Source of the DNA: a virus
Length of the DNA stretch: 43,077 bases
IMG/VR virus record: IMGVR_UViG_3300043399_000823
Location: 1 to 43,077 of that record
Direction: 5' to 3' (one strand)
Positions 14,823 to 21,219 of the stretch are shown one piece after another (positions within the stretch are counted from its first letter, which is position 1; every line of letters starts with the position of its first letter). The notes beneath the pieces are model-generated. The model was given only the letters and a program-made list of their open reading frames with translations. It searched no databases and was not told where the DNA came from. Position numbers and translations under genes: made by a program.

Positions 14823-15835
14823 GCGGCCTCCGCGCTGGCGTTGAAAAGCGATTCCTCGATCTGATTGCCCCACACGGTCCAGCCGCGCGCTTCGCGCCTG
14901 GCGAACATCTCGAGGTAAGGTCCGGGGCTCGCGCGCTCCAGCATGGCGCGCACCTGCTCGGGCTTGGCCGAGTGCGCGCCGCGGTCGACCTCGAGCCACG
15001 ACTTCAGGCTCCGGTCGTTGAACCGCTTGGCGTTGCCGCGGATGGCGGTCAGCAGGAACTCGTGGCTGTTCCGCCAGTAGTTGCCTATGCCCATCTGCGG
15101 CTTCACCCAGACCAGCGACGACCGGAACTCGAAGCCCCAGGCGTCGAAGATGCGCGGGCAGGCGAACAGGAAGGCGTTCGTCGTCCAGAGGTGCAGGTGC
15201 GCGTCGCCCGCAGCCAAGTCGCGGACCGGAAGCGCGCACAGCTCGTCCACGGTCATGCCGCCGTAGTGGTTGCTGGTCGCGGCGCGCGTGCCCTGGTTGC
15301 CGTAGAGCCAGGGCGGGTCCGCGTAGATGCAGCCGAACCGGCGGCCCTTCGCCACCAACTCCTCAAGGTGCTGAACCTTGCAGGTGTCCTCGGACGCCGG
15401 CGGCGCGCCTATGGCGGCGGCGTTGCGCAGCTTGGCGACCTCGGCGCGCAGCTGGCGCGTTGACCACTCCTCGGCCTCAGCGGCATCGAGGAGGGCGTCG
15501 GCGTCGTCGGCAGGAAGCGCCGCGACCTCGGCATGATGAGTGAAGCCTAAAGTATCACGGCGCCGTGATACTTTGAACCGCGCCGCCACCACAGCGGCAT
15601 TACGGCATGTCTCAAGCGACGGGCCGTCCCACTCGTCAGAGCGCACCAGCTGCGTGCGTGCGCGAGAGTAGCGATCGCCGAACGCCCACCAGTCGCCGAT
15701 CCACCACATGACGCTGCGCTCAGCCCGGCCCAGCGCGCGGCCGACATCGGCCCAATCCTCGACCGTCAGTGTCTCGGGCAACACCAGCCCGGCAGGCGTC
15801 GCCTCGCAGCGAGCCGGTAGCCTCAACGCCGTCAC
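14819..15835 (-). CDS. MT-A70-like adenine DNA methyltransferase
   Basis: A 338-aa protein with a GTG start at 15835 overlapping the VRR-NUC stop (GTGA). Residues 1-165 form a helical N-terminal region (TVEDWADVGRALGRAERSVMWWIGDWWAFGDRY) like that seen in host and phage ParB-associated methylases. The catalytic part has CIYADPPWLYGNQGTR with the DPPW motif, then HLHLWTTNAFLFACPRIFDAWGF, SSLVWVKPQMGIGNYWRNSHEFLL and the ending EMFARREARGWTVWGNQI. That order is characteristic of MT-A70 family N6-adenine methyltransferases. The likely substrate is phage DNA, for protection from host restriction or for gene control. Two methyltransferases occur in this operon. Confidence 0.9.
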   Translation of the reverse strand: MTALRLPARCEATPAGLVLPETLTVEDWADVGRALGRAERSVMWWIGDWWAFGDRYSRARTQLVRSDEWDGPSLETCRNAAVVAARFKVSRRRDTLGFTHHAEVAALPADDADALLDAAEAEEWSTRQLRAEVAKLRNAAAIGAPPASEDTCKVQHLEELVAKGRRFGCIYADPPWLYGNQGTRAATSNHYGGMTVDELCALPVRDLAAGDAHLHLWTTNAFLFACPRIFDAWGFEFRSSLVWVKPQMGIGNYWRNSHEFLLTAIRGNAKRFNDRSLKSWLEVDRGAHSAKPEQVRAMLERASPGPYLEMFARREARGWTVWGNQIEESLFNASAEAA

Positions 15836-16362
15836 CGTCCACCCTCCACCAGCGGAATCGCCCGTCCCGTCGCCGCGCCTGCCCGGACCAGCGTCACACC
15901 CGCCTCGGCCATGCCCTGCTGGACGCTCCAGATGTCGCGCCCGAGCAGCACGACGCACCCGCGCGCGCGCATCTCGGCGTGGATCTCGGCCTGCGCGTCT
16001 GACAACTCGCCCTTGGGCGCCTTCATCTCCACGAACAGCACGCGACCGCTCGGCGTCACCACAGTCAGGTCCGGGAACCCCGTGGTCGCGCCTGACGCCT
16101 TCCGCGCCGCCCCGAACCGCGCCCGCTTGGCCTTGTCGCGCGAGGTGGCGGCCTGCTCGGTGAAGGTGGCCTGGACAATGCAGCCCGCCTTCCGCAGCCA
16201 CGCCACGACGGCGCGCTGCTGGTCCCGCTCGGGCGTCGCGCGCTTCGCCTTCCGCGGCGCGCGCACCTTGGCGTCGCGGCGGACGCGCGCGGTCAGGCTC
16301 TCGGCGCCCAGCCGGTCCAGCTCCTCGACCAGCGGGATGTCGGTGCGGACGAAGGCGGTCAC
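15832..16362 (-). CDS. VRR-NUC domain nuclease
   Basis: A 176-aa protein from a GTG at 16362 that overlaps the stop of the HTH gene upstream. The segment TGFPDLTVVTPSGRVLFVEMKAPKGELSDAQAEIHAEMRARGCVVLLGRD is the VRR-NUC pattern: the PD, the E-x-K, then a Q and the helix that ends the fold. VRR-NUC proteins are single-strand- or junction-specific nucleases of phage replication and recombination. The N-terminal 70 residues are very basic (VRRDAKVRAPRKAKRATPERD), suiting DNA contact. Confidence 0.85.
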   Translation of the reverse strand: MTAFVRTDIPLVEELDRLGAESLTARVRRDAKVRAPRKAKRATPERDQQRAVVAWLRKAGCIVQATFTEQAATSRDKAKRARFGAARKASGATTGFPDLTVVTPSGRVLFVEMKAPKGELSDAQAEIHAEMRARGCVVLLGRDIWSVQQGMAEAGVTLVRAGAATGRAIPLVEGGR

Positions 16363-16859
16363 TCGAACCCCTCGCCGTTGTTCACGCTGACGCCGGCCGC
16401 GCAGGCCGGCGGGCACCGCGTCACCTTCCCGGCCGCGATGGCCTCGCGGACCAGGCGATCGGCCTCGGATTCCGAGACGGGCGGCAGCGCGGTCATGCGC
16501 AGCGCGCGCCCGATTGCCGCCTCCAGCGCCACTTTTTCCCCGACAGTGCGGAAAGCGGTCGCCTTGTTGGTGCCGGTCATCAGCATCGCCTGCGCGACCT
16601 GTCCGCGGTGCGTCTCGGCCACGGCGCGCTTGGTCTCGTGCCAGCCGCCCGGGCGCATGGCGCCGCCGAGGGCGCGCGGGTCGCCGGCCTTGCGGGCGCG
16701 CTCCAGCATCCCCTCGGCGCTGCCCTTCGTAATGCCGAGGATCGCCGCGATGTCGCCGAGGCTGCGGCGCTCTGCGCGCAGGTTCAGCACCTTCTCGCGC
16801 AGCGCGGCGAACTTCGCGGCGCGGCCCTCTCGCGGCGTCATCTCGGCGGCCTCGGTCAT
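16359..16859 (-). CDS. HTH protein, hypothetical
   Basis: A 166-aa protein. Residues 15-55 (KFAALREKVLNLRAERRSLGDIAAILGITKGSAEGMLERAR) form a helix-turn-helix reminiscent of sigma-region-4 or GcrA-type domains. The C-terminal half (VSESEADRLVREAIAAGKVTRCPPACAAG) contains two Cys near the end. A DNA-binding regulator of the leftward operon, or a protein guiding the neighbouring nuclease, is possible. No family name can be given with confidence. Confidence 0.6.
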   Translation of the reverse strand: MTEAAEMTPREGRAAKFAALREKVLNLRAERRSLGDIAAILGITKGSAEGMLERARKAGDPRALGGAMRPGGWHETKRAVAETHRGQVAQAMLMTGTNKATAFRTVGEKVALEAAIGRALRMTALPPVSESEADRLVREAIAAGKVTRCPPACAAGVSVNNGEGFE

Positions 16860-16863
16860 GGCG

Positions 16864-17121
16864 TCAGCGCCGCACCGCGATGTAGTCGAACCAGTCGCTG
16901 GCGTGCCCGGGCGTGCGCCGCCGCACCAGCGAGACAGTGCCGCTCTCGTATGCCCGCCACGCGTCGCGCGCGTCCGTCAGGGCGTCCTCCAGCGCGGATG
17001 GCAGCCTGCCGTTCGCCGTCCGCGTCACGTGCGCCAGGACGCGCTCGCGCGAGAGGTCGCCGGTGAAATAGATGTGCCGCTCGCCGCGCTTTGCCTGCGA
17101 GATCCAGGTGTCAAACGTCAT
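16864..17121 (-). CDS. Hypothetical protein
   Basis: An 85-aa protein beginning MTFDTWISQAKRGERHIYFTGDLSRERV. It has a hydrophobic-aromatic start, a helical middle (ALEDALTDARDAWRAYESGT) and a basic end (RRRTPGHASDWFDYIAVRR). The stretch VSLVRRRTPGHASDWFDYIAVRR resembles the closing strands of small phage proteins of unknown function. The start overlaps the upstream stop (ATGA). Confidence 0.6.
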   Translation of the reverse strand: MTFDTWISQAKRGERHIYFTGDLSRERVLAHVTRTANGRLPSALEDALTDARDAWRAYESGTVSLVRRRTPGHASDWFDYIAVRR

Positions 17122-17432
17122 GTCGGCTCCACGGAAAAAGCCGCCGCCGAGGCCGAAGCCCCGGCGGCGCAGTTGGCAGCGGCGGGGTGGGGCACCGCGA
17201 GGGACGCCGCTGCGGGGAGGGACCGAGAGACCCCCGCGGTATTCTGCGAGGCGGCGGGCGAATCCCAGGAACGCGGGCCGCCGCCTCGCTGCTCGCCCGA
17301 CCGGCCGGGAGTGACCGGGGCGTGCATCTGTTGGGAGGCGGCCGGAAGCCCGTCACGGCCGCCTCCCTGCGCGTTGGGGTCGGGTGGAAGAGGAGCCGCC
17401 CCGCCGCGCATCTCGTGGTTCTGGCCGCTCAT
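17118..17432 (-). CDS. Low-complexity hypothetical protein
   Basis: A 104-aa frame from the ATG at 17432, overlapping the GcrA-like stop, to a stop that overlaps the next start. Composition is Gly/Pro/Ala/Ser-rich (MSGQNHEMRGGAAPLPPDPN onward), so the protein is probably disordered. The four-base overlaps at both ends favour translation, but the sequence alone is weak evidence. Confidence 0.45.
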   Translation of the reverse strand: MSGQNHEMRGGAAPLPPDPNAQGGGRDGLPAASQQMHAPVTPGRSGEQRGGGPRSWDSPAASQNTAGVSRSLPAAASLAVPHPAAANCAAGASASAAAFSVEPT

Positions 17433-17914
17433 GCCGCGGCCTCGGTCGCCTGGGCGCGCTGATAGACGCGGCGGTAATGCTCGCGGCACCAGCTCGCGCC
17501 CACGCTCGGCGCGCCGCACATCACCGCGCCGCAGGTCGTTGGATAGGCCGTCACCCACTGGCAGGTGCGGTGATGGACCGGCCGCGCGACCGGCCGCTGC
17601 TGCTGCACAGCTTCCACCTGGCGCGGCTCGACGTAGGCCGCGGCCCGGCGCGCAGCCTCGCGGCGCTCCTCCTGCCGGATCACGTCGGCCGCGGACATCG
17701 CGGGCGTGGTGGCGAGCGGCTTCGGCGCCGTGGGCTTGCGCGCACCCATGGCCGGGATGCCGCCCCGGCCCTTCGCCCGCGCGTCACCCGCGGCACGGGC
17801 GCGGTGGACGAAGCCGATGACGCTGTTGCGGCTCACACCCAGCGCGGCGGCGATGGCGTTGCTCGTCGCGCCGGCCGCCCACATATCGAGGATCTGGTCG
17901 CGGGGCGCGCTCAT
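17429..17914 (-). CDS. GcrA-like cell-cycle transcription factor
   Basis: A 161-aa protein. Residues 3-40 (APRDQILDMWAAGATSNAIAAALGVSRNSVIGFVHRARAAGDA) match the N-terminal DNA-binding domain of GcrA, including the conserved SRNSVIGxVHR helix. The C-terminal part (TCQWVTAYPTTCGAVMCGAPSVGASWCREHYRRVYQ) keeps the Cys/His-rich GcrA ending that binds the sigma70 region of RNA polymerase. In alphaproteobacteria GcrA activates cell-cycle genes at methylated GAnTC promoters. The stop of the methyltransferase gene and this start overlap, so the two are translated together. A phage copy could redirect host transcription to phage promoters. Confidence 0.88.
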   Translation of the reverse strand: MSAPRDQILDMWAAGATSNAIAAALGVSRNSVIGFVHRARAAGDARAKGRGGIPAMGARKPTAPKPLATTPAMSAADVIRQEERREAARRAAAYVEPRQVEAVQQQRPVARPVHHRTCQWVTAYPTTCGAVMCGAPSVGASWCREHYRRVYQRAQATEAAA

Positions 17915-18690
17915 GCCATCCGCTCCACCGGATACTCCAGCGTCGCCTGCACCGGCCGCGGCGCGGGCTCGGCGTGGAACAGCGACGGCTGGCGCGCGGC
18001 CTCGGCGATGCGGCGGACGGCAAGGTCAAACCAGCGAGGATCTTGTTCTATGCCGATGAAGCGGCGCTGAGCATGCAGGGCCGCAACGCCTGTGCTGCCC
18101 GACCCCATGAACGGGTCCAGCACGACCTCGCCATCGTCGGTGAAGTCCTCGATCCATCGCATGAGCAGCGGCTGCGGCTTCTGTGTCGGATGCTCGCCTG
18201 ACACCTTCGCGTATTGCCAAACCGCGTGGTGCCCGCCTCCATTCCACCGCTTGCGCCCCGCACGGTGCAGGATCGCCACAGCTTCCCAGCCAGTGCCAGG
18301 CCGGTCGCCTGTGAACTGCGGCGCCCCATTGGGCTTGATCCAGACCCCGAGCCGGACCAATGGCAGGCCGGCCGCCTCTAGCGTCGCCGCATGTCGCCAC
18401 TCGCAAGTCAAGATTACCCAGCGCCGCGCGCACTCGACCCAGCGGCGGCAATCGTCGCGGAACTGCTGGTCCGTGACGCTGGCAAAGGTGATGAGGGCGC
18501 GCGACGCGGTGACGGATCGCGCGCCCTCATGTGTGGCATCCCCGAACGGCGGGTCTGTAATCACATGGTCGCAGTGGAGAAGCGGCGCGATCTCTCTGCA
18601 ATCCCCCAGCACCAGCACCGCGTCGCCCACGCGCTCCACCCGCCGCGCCCCGGCCGCCATAAGCTCCGCGTCGGTCGGCATCGCGCTCAC
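17911..18690 (-). CDS. Beta-class site-specific DNA methyltransferase
   Basis: A 259-aa protein from the GTG at 18690 (overlapping the upstream TGA); an ATG at 18681 would give 256 residues. It has the catalytic motif first (HVITDPPFGDATHEG) and the S-adenosylmethionine motif last (VVLDPFMGSGSTGVAALHAQRRFIGIEQDPRWFDLAVRRI), the order of the beta group (N6-adenine or N4-cytosine). A middle stretch GGGHHAVWQYAKVSGEHPTQKPQPLLMRWI contains the HPTQKP motif common in these enzymes. The target site is unknown. It is coupled to the GcrA-like gene, so methylation may serve transcription control as well as restriction evasion. It is shorter than CcrM and lacks the C-terminal CcrM extension. Confidence 0.9.
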   Translation of the reverse strand: MSAMPTDAELMAAGARRVERVGDAVLVLGDCREIAPLLHCDHVITDPPFGDATHEGARSVTASRALITFASVTDQQFRDDCRRWVECARRWVILTCEWRHAATLEAAGLPLVRLGVWIKPNGAPQFTGDRPGTGWEAVAILHRAGRKRWNGGGHHAVWQYAKVSGEHPTQKPQPLLMRWIEDFTDDGEVVLDPFMGSGSTGVAALHAQRRFIGIEQDPRWFDLAVRRIAEAARQPSLFHAEPAPRPVQATLEYPVERMA

Positions 18691-18800
18691 CGCCGGCCGT
18701 CCCGCCGCGGCTGCACCGCGTCCATCAGCCGCCACCACGCGAGGCACGCGACCACCGCGACGGCGCACCACACCAAAGCGAGGACGGACAGCAGGCGCAT
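18687..18800 (-). CDS. Small single-pass membrane protein
   Basis: A 37-aa frame starting MRLLSVLALVWCAVAVVACLAWW followed by a basic tail (RLMDAVQPRRDGRR). One membrane segment with a positively charged end predicts N-out, C-in insertion. The ATG overlaps the upstream stop by one base and its own stop overlaps the methyltransferase start, which supports translation. Confidence 0.5.
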   Translation of the reverse strand: MRLLSVLALVWCAVAVVACLAWWRLMDAVQPRRDGRR

Positions 18801-19051
18801 CAGCGGGCGACCTGCCTGCGACGGGCCGCGCGCTCGGCCTGCATCACGCGGGTCGTGCAGGCGTTCGTGCGCGAATACCACCGCTCGTAAGCCGCCTCGG
18901 CTGCCTCGCGGCGCGCGGCGACGGCCGACGAATACGGCCGCACCGCGACTAGGCGCTGAATGCGGAGGTGATGCATCCTAGTGACCGACGCACACAGCCG
19001 GCCCAGCGCCAGCCAGAACGCCGCGCGCGGGTTGCTCAGAATCAGATGCAC
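18800..19051 (-). CDS. Hypothetical basic protein
   Basis: An 83-aa protein. The GTG at 19051 is chosen because an AGGAGG ribosome site stands 9 bases upstream. An ATG further up (19078) would lie inside the preceding gene without a ribosome site. Sequence starts MHLILSNPRAAFWLALGRLC and is Arg/Ala-rich afterwards (AARREAAEAAYERWYSRTNAC). Its 5' part overlaps the 3' end of the upstream gene in another frame by 74 bases. Function unknown. Confidence 0.55.
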   Translation of the reverse strand: MHLILSNPRAAFWLALGRLCASVTRMHHLRIQRLVAVRPYSSAVAARREAAEAAYERWYSRTNACTTRVMQAERAARRRQVAR

Positions 19052-19385
19052 AACGGGCAACCTCCTGGACTCGTGCATTGAGACGGCGCGCCCTCGCGGC
19101 CCATTCCGCCGCCGCGCGCGCCAGCACCGGCTCGTGCGCCTCGCGCAGCAGCGCCAACTCCTCGGGCGTCACGTGCGCGCGCTGGCCGTAGTAAAGGCGG
19201 CGCACGGTCGGCTCGCTGATGCCGACTTCCTCCGCGACGATCTGCCGCGCCGCGGCGGCGTTGGCGCCGGCGGCCAGTTCGTCCACCAGCTCGCGGACGA
19301 TGGCTTGCGCCTCATCCAGTTCCGCCGCCGCCTGTCGCGCCTGACGGCGCTCCTGCACCCACTCGGAAAAACTATTCCGCGTCAC
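18978..19385 (-). CDS. Hypothetical HTH-containing protein
   Basis: A 135-aa protein from a GTG at 19385. Residues 45-75 (ARQIVAEEVGISEPTVRRLYYGQRAHVTPEELALLREAHEPVL) form a helix-turn-helix like those of small regulators. The N-terminal 40 residues are a charged helix (EWVQERRQARQAAAELDEAQAIVRELVDEL). The last 35 residues overlap the next gene in another frame and look less protein-like, so the true end of selection may be earlier. It is the second gene of the leftward early operon after the Cro-like gene. Confidence 0.6.
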   Translation of the reverse strand: MTRNSFSEWVQERRQARQAAAELDEAQAIVRELVDELAAGANAAAARQIVAEEVGISEPTVRRLYYGQRAHVTPEELALLREAHEPVLARAAAEWAARARRLNARVQEVARCASDSEQPARGVLAGAGPAVCVGH

Positions 19386-19435
19386 CGCGTCTCTCCCGTG
19401 CGATTCCTTGTCTCGCGGCTGGGGAGCAGCGAGAC

Positions 19436-19603
19436 ATGAGCGACGGAGGAGATGAGCGATGCAGAGAGGGCGACGGCGCGGGCGGCATCCCGCGCCGTCG
19501 TCTGAGCAGGGACGACGTGCGAGACCTGGCGCTGATCGCGGTGAGCGTGGCCCTCTGCTGGGGCGCGGCGGCGCTCGGCGCGTGGCTGATATTCAGGACG
19601 TGA
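19436..19603 (+). CDS. Small antisense-located membrane protein
   Basis: A 55-aa plus-strand frame in the gap between two minus-strand genes. It starts at the ATG at 19436 with a GGGGAG about 10 bases upstream. The first 33 residues are charged (MSDGGDERCREGDGAGG, then RRRLSRDDVRD), followed by one membrane segment LALIAVSVALCWGAAALGAWLIF and a short RT end. The clean charged-then-hydrophobic layout argues for a real single-pass protein. It ends 6 bases before the stop of the convergent Cro-like gene. Its transcription from the leftward-running region is unexplained. Confidence 0.5.
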   Translation: MSDGGDERCREGDGAGGIPRRRLSRDDVRDLALIAVSVALCWGAAALGAWLIFRT

Positions 19604-19608
19604 GCGCA

Positions 19609-19845
19609 TCATGCGGCGCCGCCTGCAGCATCTTGACGGGCGTTGACGGAATCCGGCGCCGGCCAGATGTCCGGGCGCAGCTCATGCGGCGCCAACCCGA
19701 AGGCGTCGGCCACCTTCACGACGTATTTCGGGGGCACGCCGTTACGCCATGAGTAGGGCGTCGTCCGATCTACGCCGGCTGCATCTGCAAGGGCTTCCGC
19801 GCCGACACGTTCAATCAGCGACGAAATGGGCATCGGGGAGGACAT
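19609..19845 (-). CDS. Cro/YdaS-like repressor
   Basis: A 78-aa protein, MSSPMPISSLIERVGAEALADAAGVDRTTPYSWRNGVPPKYVVKVADAFGLAPHELRPDI. The helix-turn-helix with a tryptophan in SWRNG and the VPPKYVVKVADAFGL continuation is typical of small Cro/YdaS antirepressors that pair with an Xre repressor. It is the first gene under the leftward early promoter, whose predicted start falls at or next to the ATG, so the message may be leaderless. It would bind some of the same GTTGG-N5-CCAAC operators to favour lytic growth. A second in-frame ATG at 19833 is the alternative start. Confidence 0.8.
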   Translation of the reverse strand: MSSPMPISSLIERVGAEALADAAGVDRTTPYSWRNGVPPKYVVKVADAFGLAPHELRPDIWPAPDSVNARQDAAGGAA

Positions 19846-19851
19846 GGCCGC

Positions 19852-19880
19852 ATGTTGGAATATCCAACTTTCCGCGTCAA
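19852..19880 (-). promoter_or_regulatory. Leftward early promoter PL
   Basis: On the minus strand TTGACG (19880-19875), a 17-base spacer, then CAACAT (19857-19852). The operator at 19854-19868 covers the spacer end and the -10 element, so a bound repressor would block RNA polymerase. The same element spacing and operator position recur in mirror image at the rightward promoter. Confidence 0.65.
19854..19868. promoter_or_regulatory. Operator OL1 (GTTGG-N5-CCAAC)
   Basis: A perfect 5-bp inverted repeat around AATAT, overlapping the -10 of the leftward promoter. It is one of four copies of the same operator in the switch region. Confidence 0.75.
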
Positions 19881-19887
19881 GCCTTAC

Positions 19888-19902
19888 GTTGGCCGGTCCA
19901 AC
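19888..19902. promoter_or_regulatory. Operator OL2 (GTTGG-N5-CCAAC)
   Basis: The same half-sites around CCGGT, starting 7 bases upstream of the leftward -35 and about 34 bases upstream of the repressor start. It may also control the repressor's own transcription. Confidence 0.75.
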
Positions 19903-19935
19903 ACATCCGCCGCCGGCCTGTGTTTTCGTTTGTCT

Positions 19936-20262
19936 ATGTCAAACGAGAACATGATTAGAACATTGCGCAAGGCTCGCGGCCTGACGCAGACTGCCCTGGC
20001 GGCCGAGATTGGATGGGAGCGAGGCACTATCGCTGCCATCGAAGCCGGCCATGACAAGCCGGGAGCAGACCTAGTGCGCGCACTTGCTGACTTCTTCGGA
20101 ACCACGGCCGACGCCATCATGGGCCGCAGCGGCGAGGCGACCCCGGCGGCAGCGCAGTCCGACGCGGAGGCCGAGCTTCTGCGCCTGTTCCGCGCCGCGC
20201 CCGACACCGGGAAGGCCGCGGTCCTCGCCACCCTTCGAGCCGTCACACACAGCCAGAACTAG
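19936..20262 (+). CDS. Xre-family lysogeny repressor (CI-like)
   Basis: A 108-aa protein starting MSNENMIRTLRKARGLTQTALAAEIGWERGTIAAIEAGHDKPGADLVRALADFFGTTADAIMG. This is a textbook Xre/HTH_3 domain (residues 5-60), followed by a short acidic helix (AEAELLRLFRAAPDTGKAAVLATLRAV) for dimerisation. It lacks the C-terminal peptidase domain of lambda CI, so a RecA-dependent self-cleavage is not expected and induction must work otherwise. It lies between the two divergent early promoters and their four operators, which fits a switch repressor. An upstream frame from 19852 exists but crosses the promoter region and is not favoured. Confidence 0.85.
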   Translation: MSNENMIRTLRKARGLTQTALAAEIGWERGTIAAIEAGHDKPGADLVRALADFFGTTADAIMGRSGEATPAAAQSDAEAELLRLFRAAPDTGKAAVLATLRAVTHSQN

Positions 20263-20277
20263 CCGGCCGGCAGGAAA

Positions 20278-20292
20278 GTTGGCGATGCCAAC
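20278..20292. promoter_or_regulatory. Operator OR2 (GTTGG-N5-CCAAC)
   Basis: Half-sites around CGATG, ending 8 bases before the -35 of the rightward promoter. The position mirrors OL2 at the leftward promoter. Confidence 0.75.
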
Positions 20293-20300
20293 ATTCCTGC

Positions 20301-20329
20301 TTGACCTCGCTTGTTGGAATGCCCAACAT
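20301..20329 (+). promoter_or_regulatory. Rightward early promoter PR
   Basis: TTGACC (20301-20306), a 17-base spacer, CAACAT (20324-20329), with the operator at 20313-20327 over the spacer and -10. Transcription would start near 20336, about 23 bases before the first gene at 20359. Confidence 0.65.
20313..20327. promoter_or_regulatory. Operator OR1 (GTTGG-N5-CCAAC)
   Basis: Half-sites around AATGC inside the rightward promoter. The centre-to-centre distance to OR2 is 35 bp, against 34 bp for OL1-OL2. Confidence 0.75.
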
Positions 20330-20358
20330 GGCGGCATCCCGATTGGAGATGCCGCTCC

Positions 20359-20571
20359 ATGCAGCAATGGTTCACCGCGCCGCCTGACAGCGGGCCGCCC
20401 GCCGTCACGGTCGACCTGGCGCCCGCCGACCTGTTCGCCGCGCTGCGCGGCATCCTCGTCCGCGCGCAGGACGCCGCGGTCCAGGCCGAGGCGGAGTGGG
20501 CGGTTGCCTACCTGACCAGCGCGCTCGTGGTCGCCGACGCGATCCGGCCTGACCTCGCGGGCCGCGCGTGA
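20359..20571 (+). CDS. Hypothetical protein, first gene of the rightward operon
   Basis: A 70-aa protein, MQQWFTAPPDSGPPAVTVDLAPADLFAALRGILVRAQDAAVQAEAEWAVAYLTSALVVADAIRPDL. The C-terminal two thirds are helical; no motif or membrane segment is clear. It is the first reading frame after the rightward early promoter and is followed by an overlapping start (TGATG). Position suggests an immediate-early protein. Confidence 0.6.
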   Translation: MQQWFTAPPDSGPPAVTVDLAPADLFAALRGILVRAQDAAVQAEAEWAVAYLTSALVVADAIRPDLAGRA

Positions 20572-20762
20572 TGGCCTCCGTCTTCCTCGGCCTCGCCGCG
20601 TTCGTCGGCGTCGTGTCGCTGGCGGTGTTCGCGCTCTCGACGGTGCCGCCGCGCTCTGAGAGCGATTCGGCCATCGCCGGCCTGTCTATCGCTGGCATCG
20701 TCGTCGCCATTGCGCTGGCTGCCGGCGCCTACGCCGCGCGCTCTGTGGGGTGCGCGGCATGA
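20571..20762 (+). CDS. Small two-pass membrane protein
   Basis: A 63-aa protein with two hydrophobic segments (ASVFLGLAAFVGVVSLAVFAL and IAGLSIAGIVVAIALAAGAYAA) joined by a short polar turn (PPRSESDS). The start overlaps the stop of the gene before. Small membrane proteins in phage early operons often act in superinfection exclusion, but nothing specific is visible. Confidence 0.6.
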   Translation: MASVFLGLAAFVGVVSLAVFALSTVPPRSESDSAIAGLSIAGIVVAIALAAGAYAARSVGCAA

Positions 20763-20968
20763 GCAACGAGCCCGTCACCATCATCATCCCGCGCGCCGCC
20801 GCCGTCTGGCTGCGAGGCGTGGTCGATAACCACGTCGTCTGGGCCACGCAGCGCCGCGACGCCTCGATTCACGACACGGAAAGCTATTGGCTGGAGGCGC
20901 GCACGCTCGATGCCGCGCTGCAGGTCCGGGCCGCGATTGACGAAGCGGTGGCGCATCATGGCGCTTGA
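20759..20968 (+). CDS. Hypothetical protein
   Basis: A 69-aa protein, MSNEPVTIIIPRAAAVWLRGVVDNHVVWATQRRDASIHDTESYWLEARTLDAALQVRAAIDEAVAHHG. The form (a VTIIIPRAAAVWL strand then a helix with WATQRRD) resembles small phage proteins of unknown role. ATGA overlap with the upstream gene. Confidence 0.6.
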   Translation: MSNEPVTIIIPRAAAVWLRGVVDNHVVWATQRRDASIHDTESYWLEARTLDAALQVRAAIDEAVAHHGA

Positions 20969-21218
20969 CCAGAGCAAGCTCACGGTGAGCGAGGCAAGCC
21001 CGGACGGCTTCGTCCTGCTTTCGCACTGCGTCGCGCACGTGATGCGGCACGGCGTCAACAAGTGGACGCTCTGCATCGGGAGCATTCAGCGCGACGTGGG
21101 CACCGGCATCAGCGTCACGCACCACCTGACTGCGGAGGACGTGTTCACGCTGGCAGATGCGTTGTTTTCTGCCTTGGCGCGTGCCGCGAAGGAACAAGAG
21201 GCTGAGGAGGCCGCCTGA
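20958..21218 (+). CDS. Hypothetical protein
   Basis: An 86-aa protein starting MALDQSKLTVSEASPDGFVLLSHCVAHVMRHGVNKW. It has a beta-rich front with HCVAH and a helical end (AEDVFTLADALFSALARAAKEQEAEEAA). It overlaps its neighbour by 11 bases in the same operon. Function unknown. Confidence 0.6.
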   Translation: MALDQSKLTVSEASPDGFVLLSHCVAHVMRHGVNKWTLCIGSIQRDVGTGISVTHHLTAEDVFTLADALFSALARAAKEQEAEEAA

Positions 21219-21219
21219 C

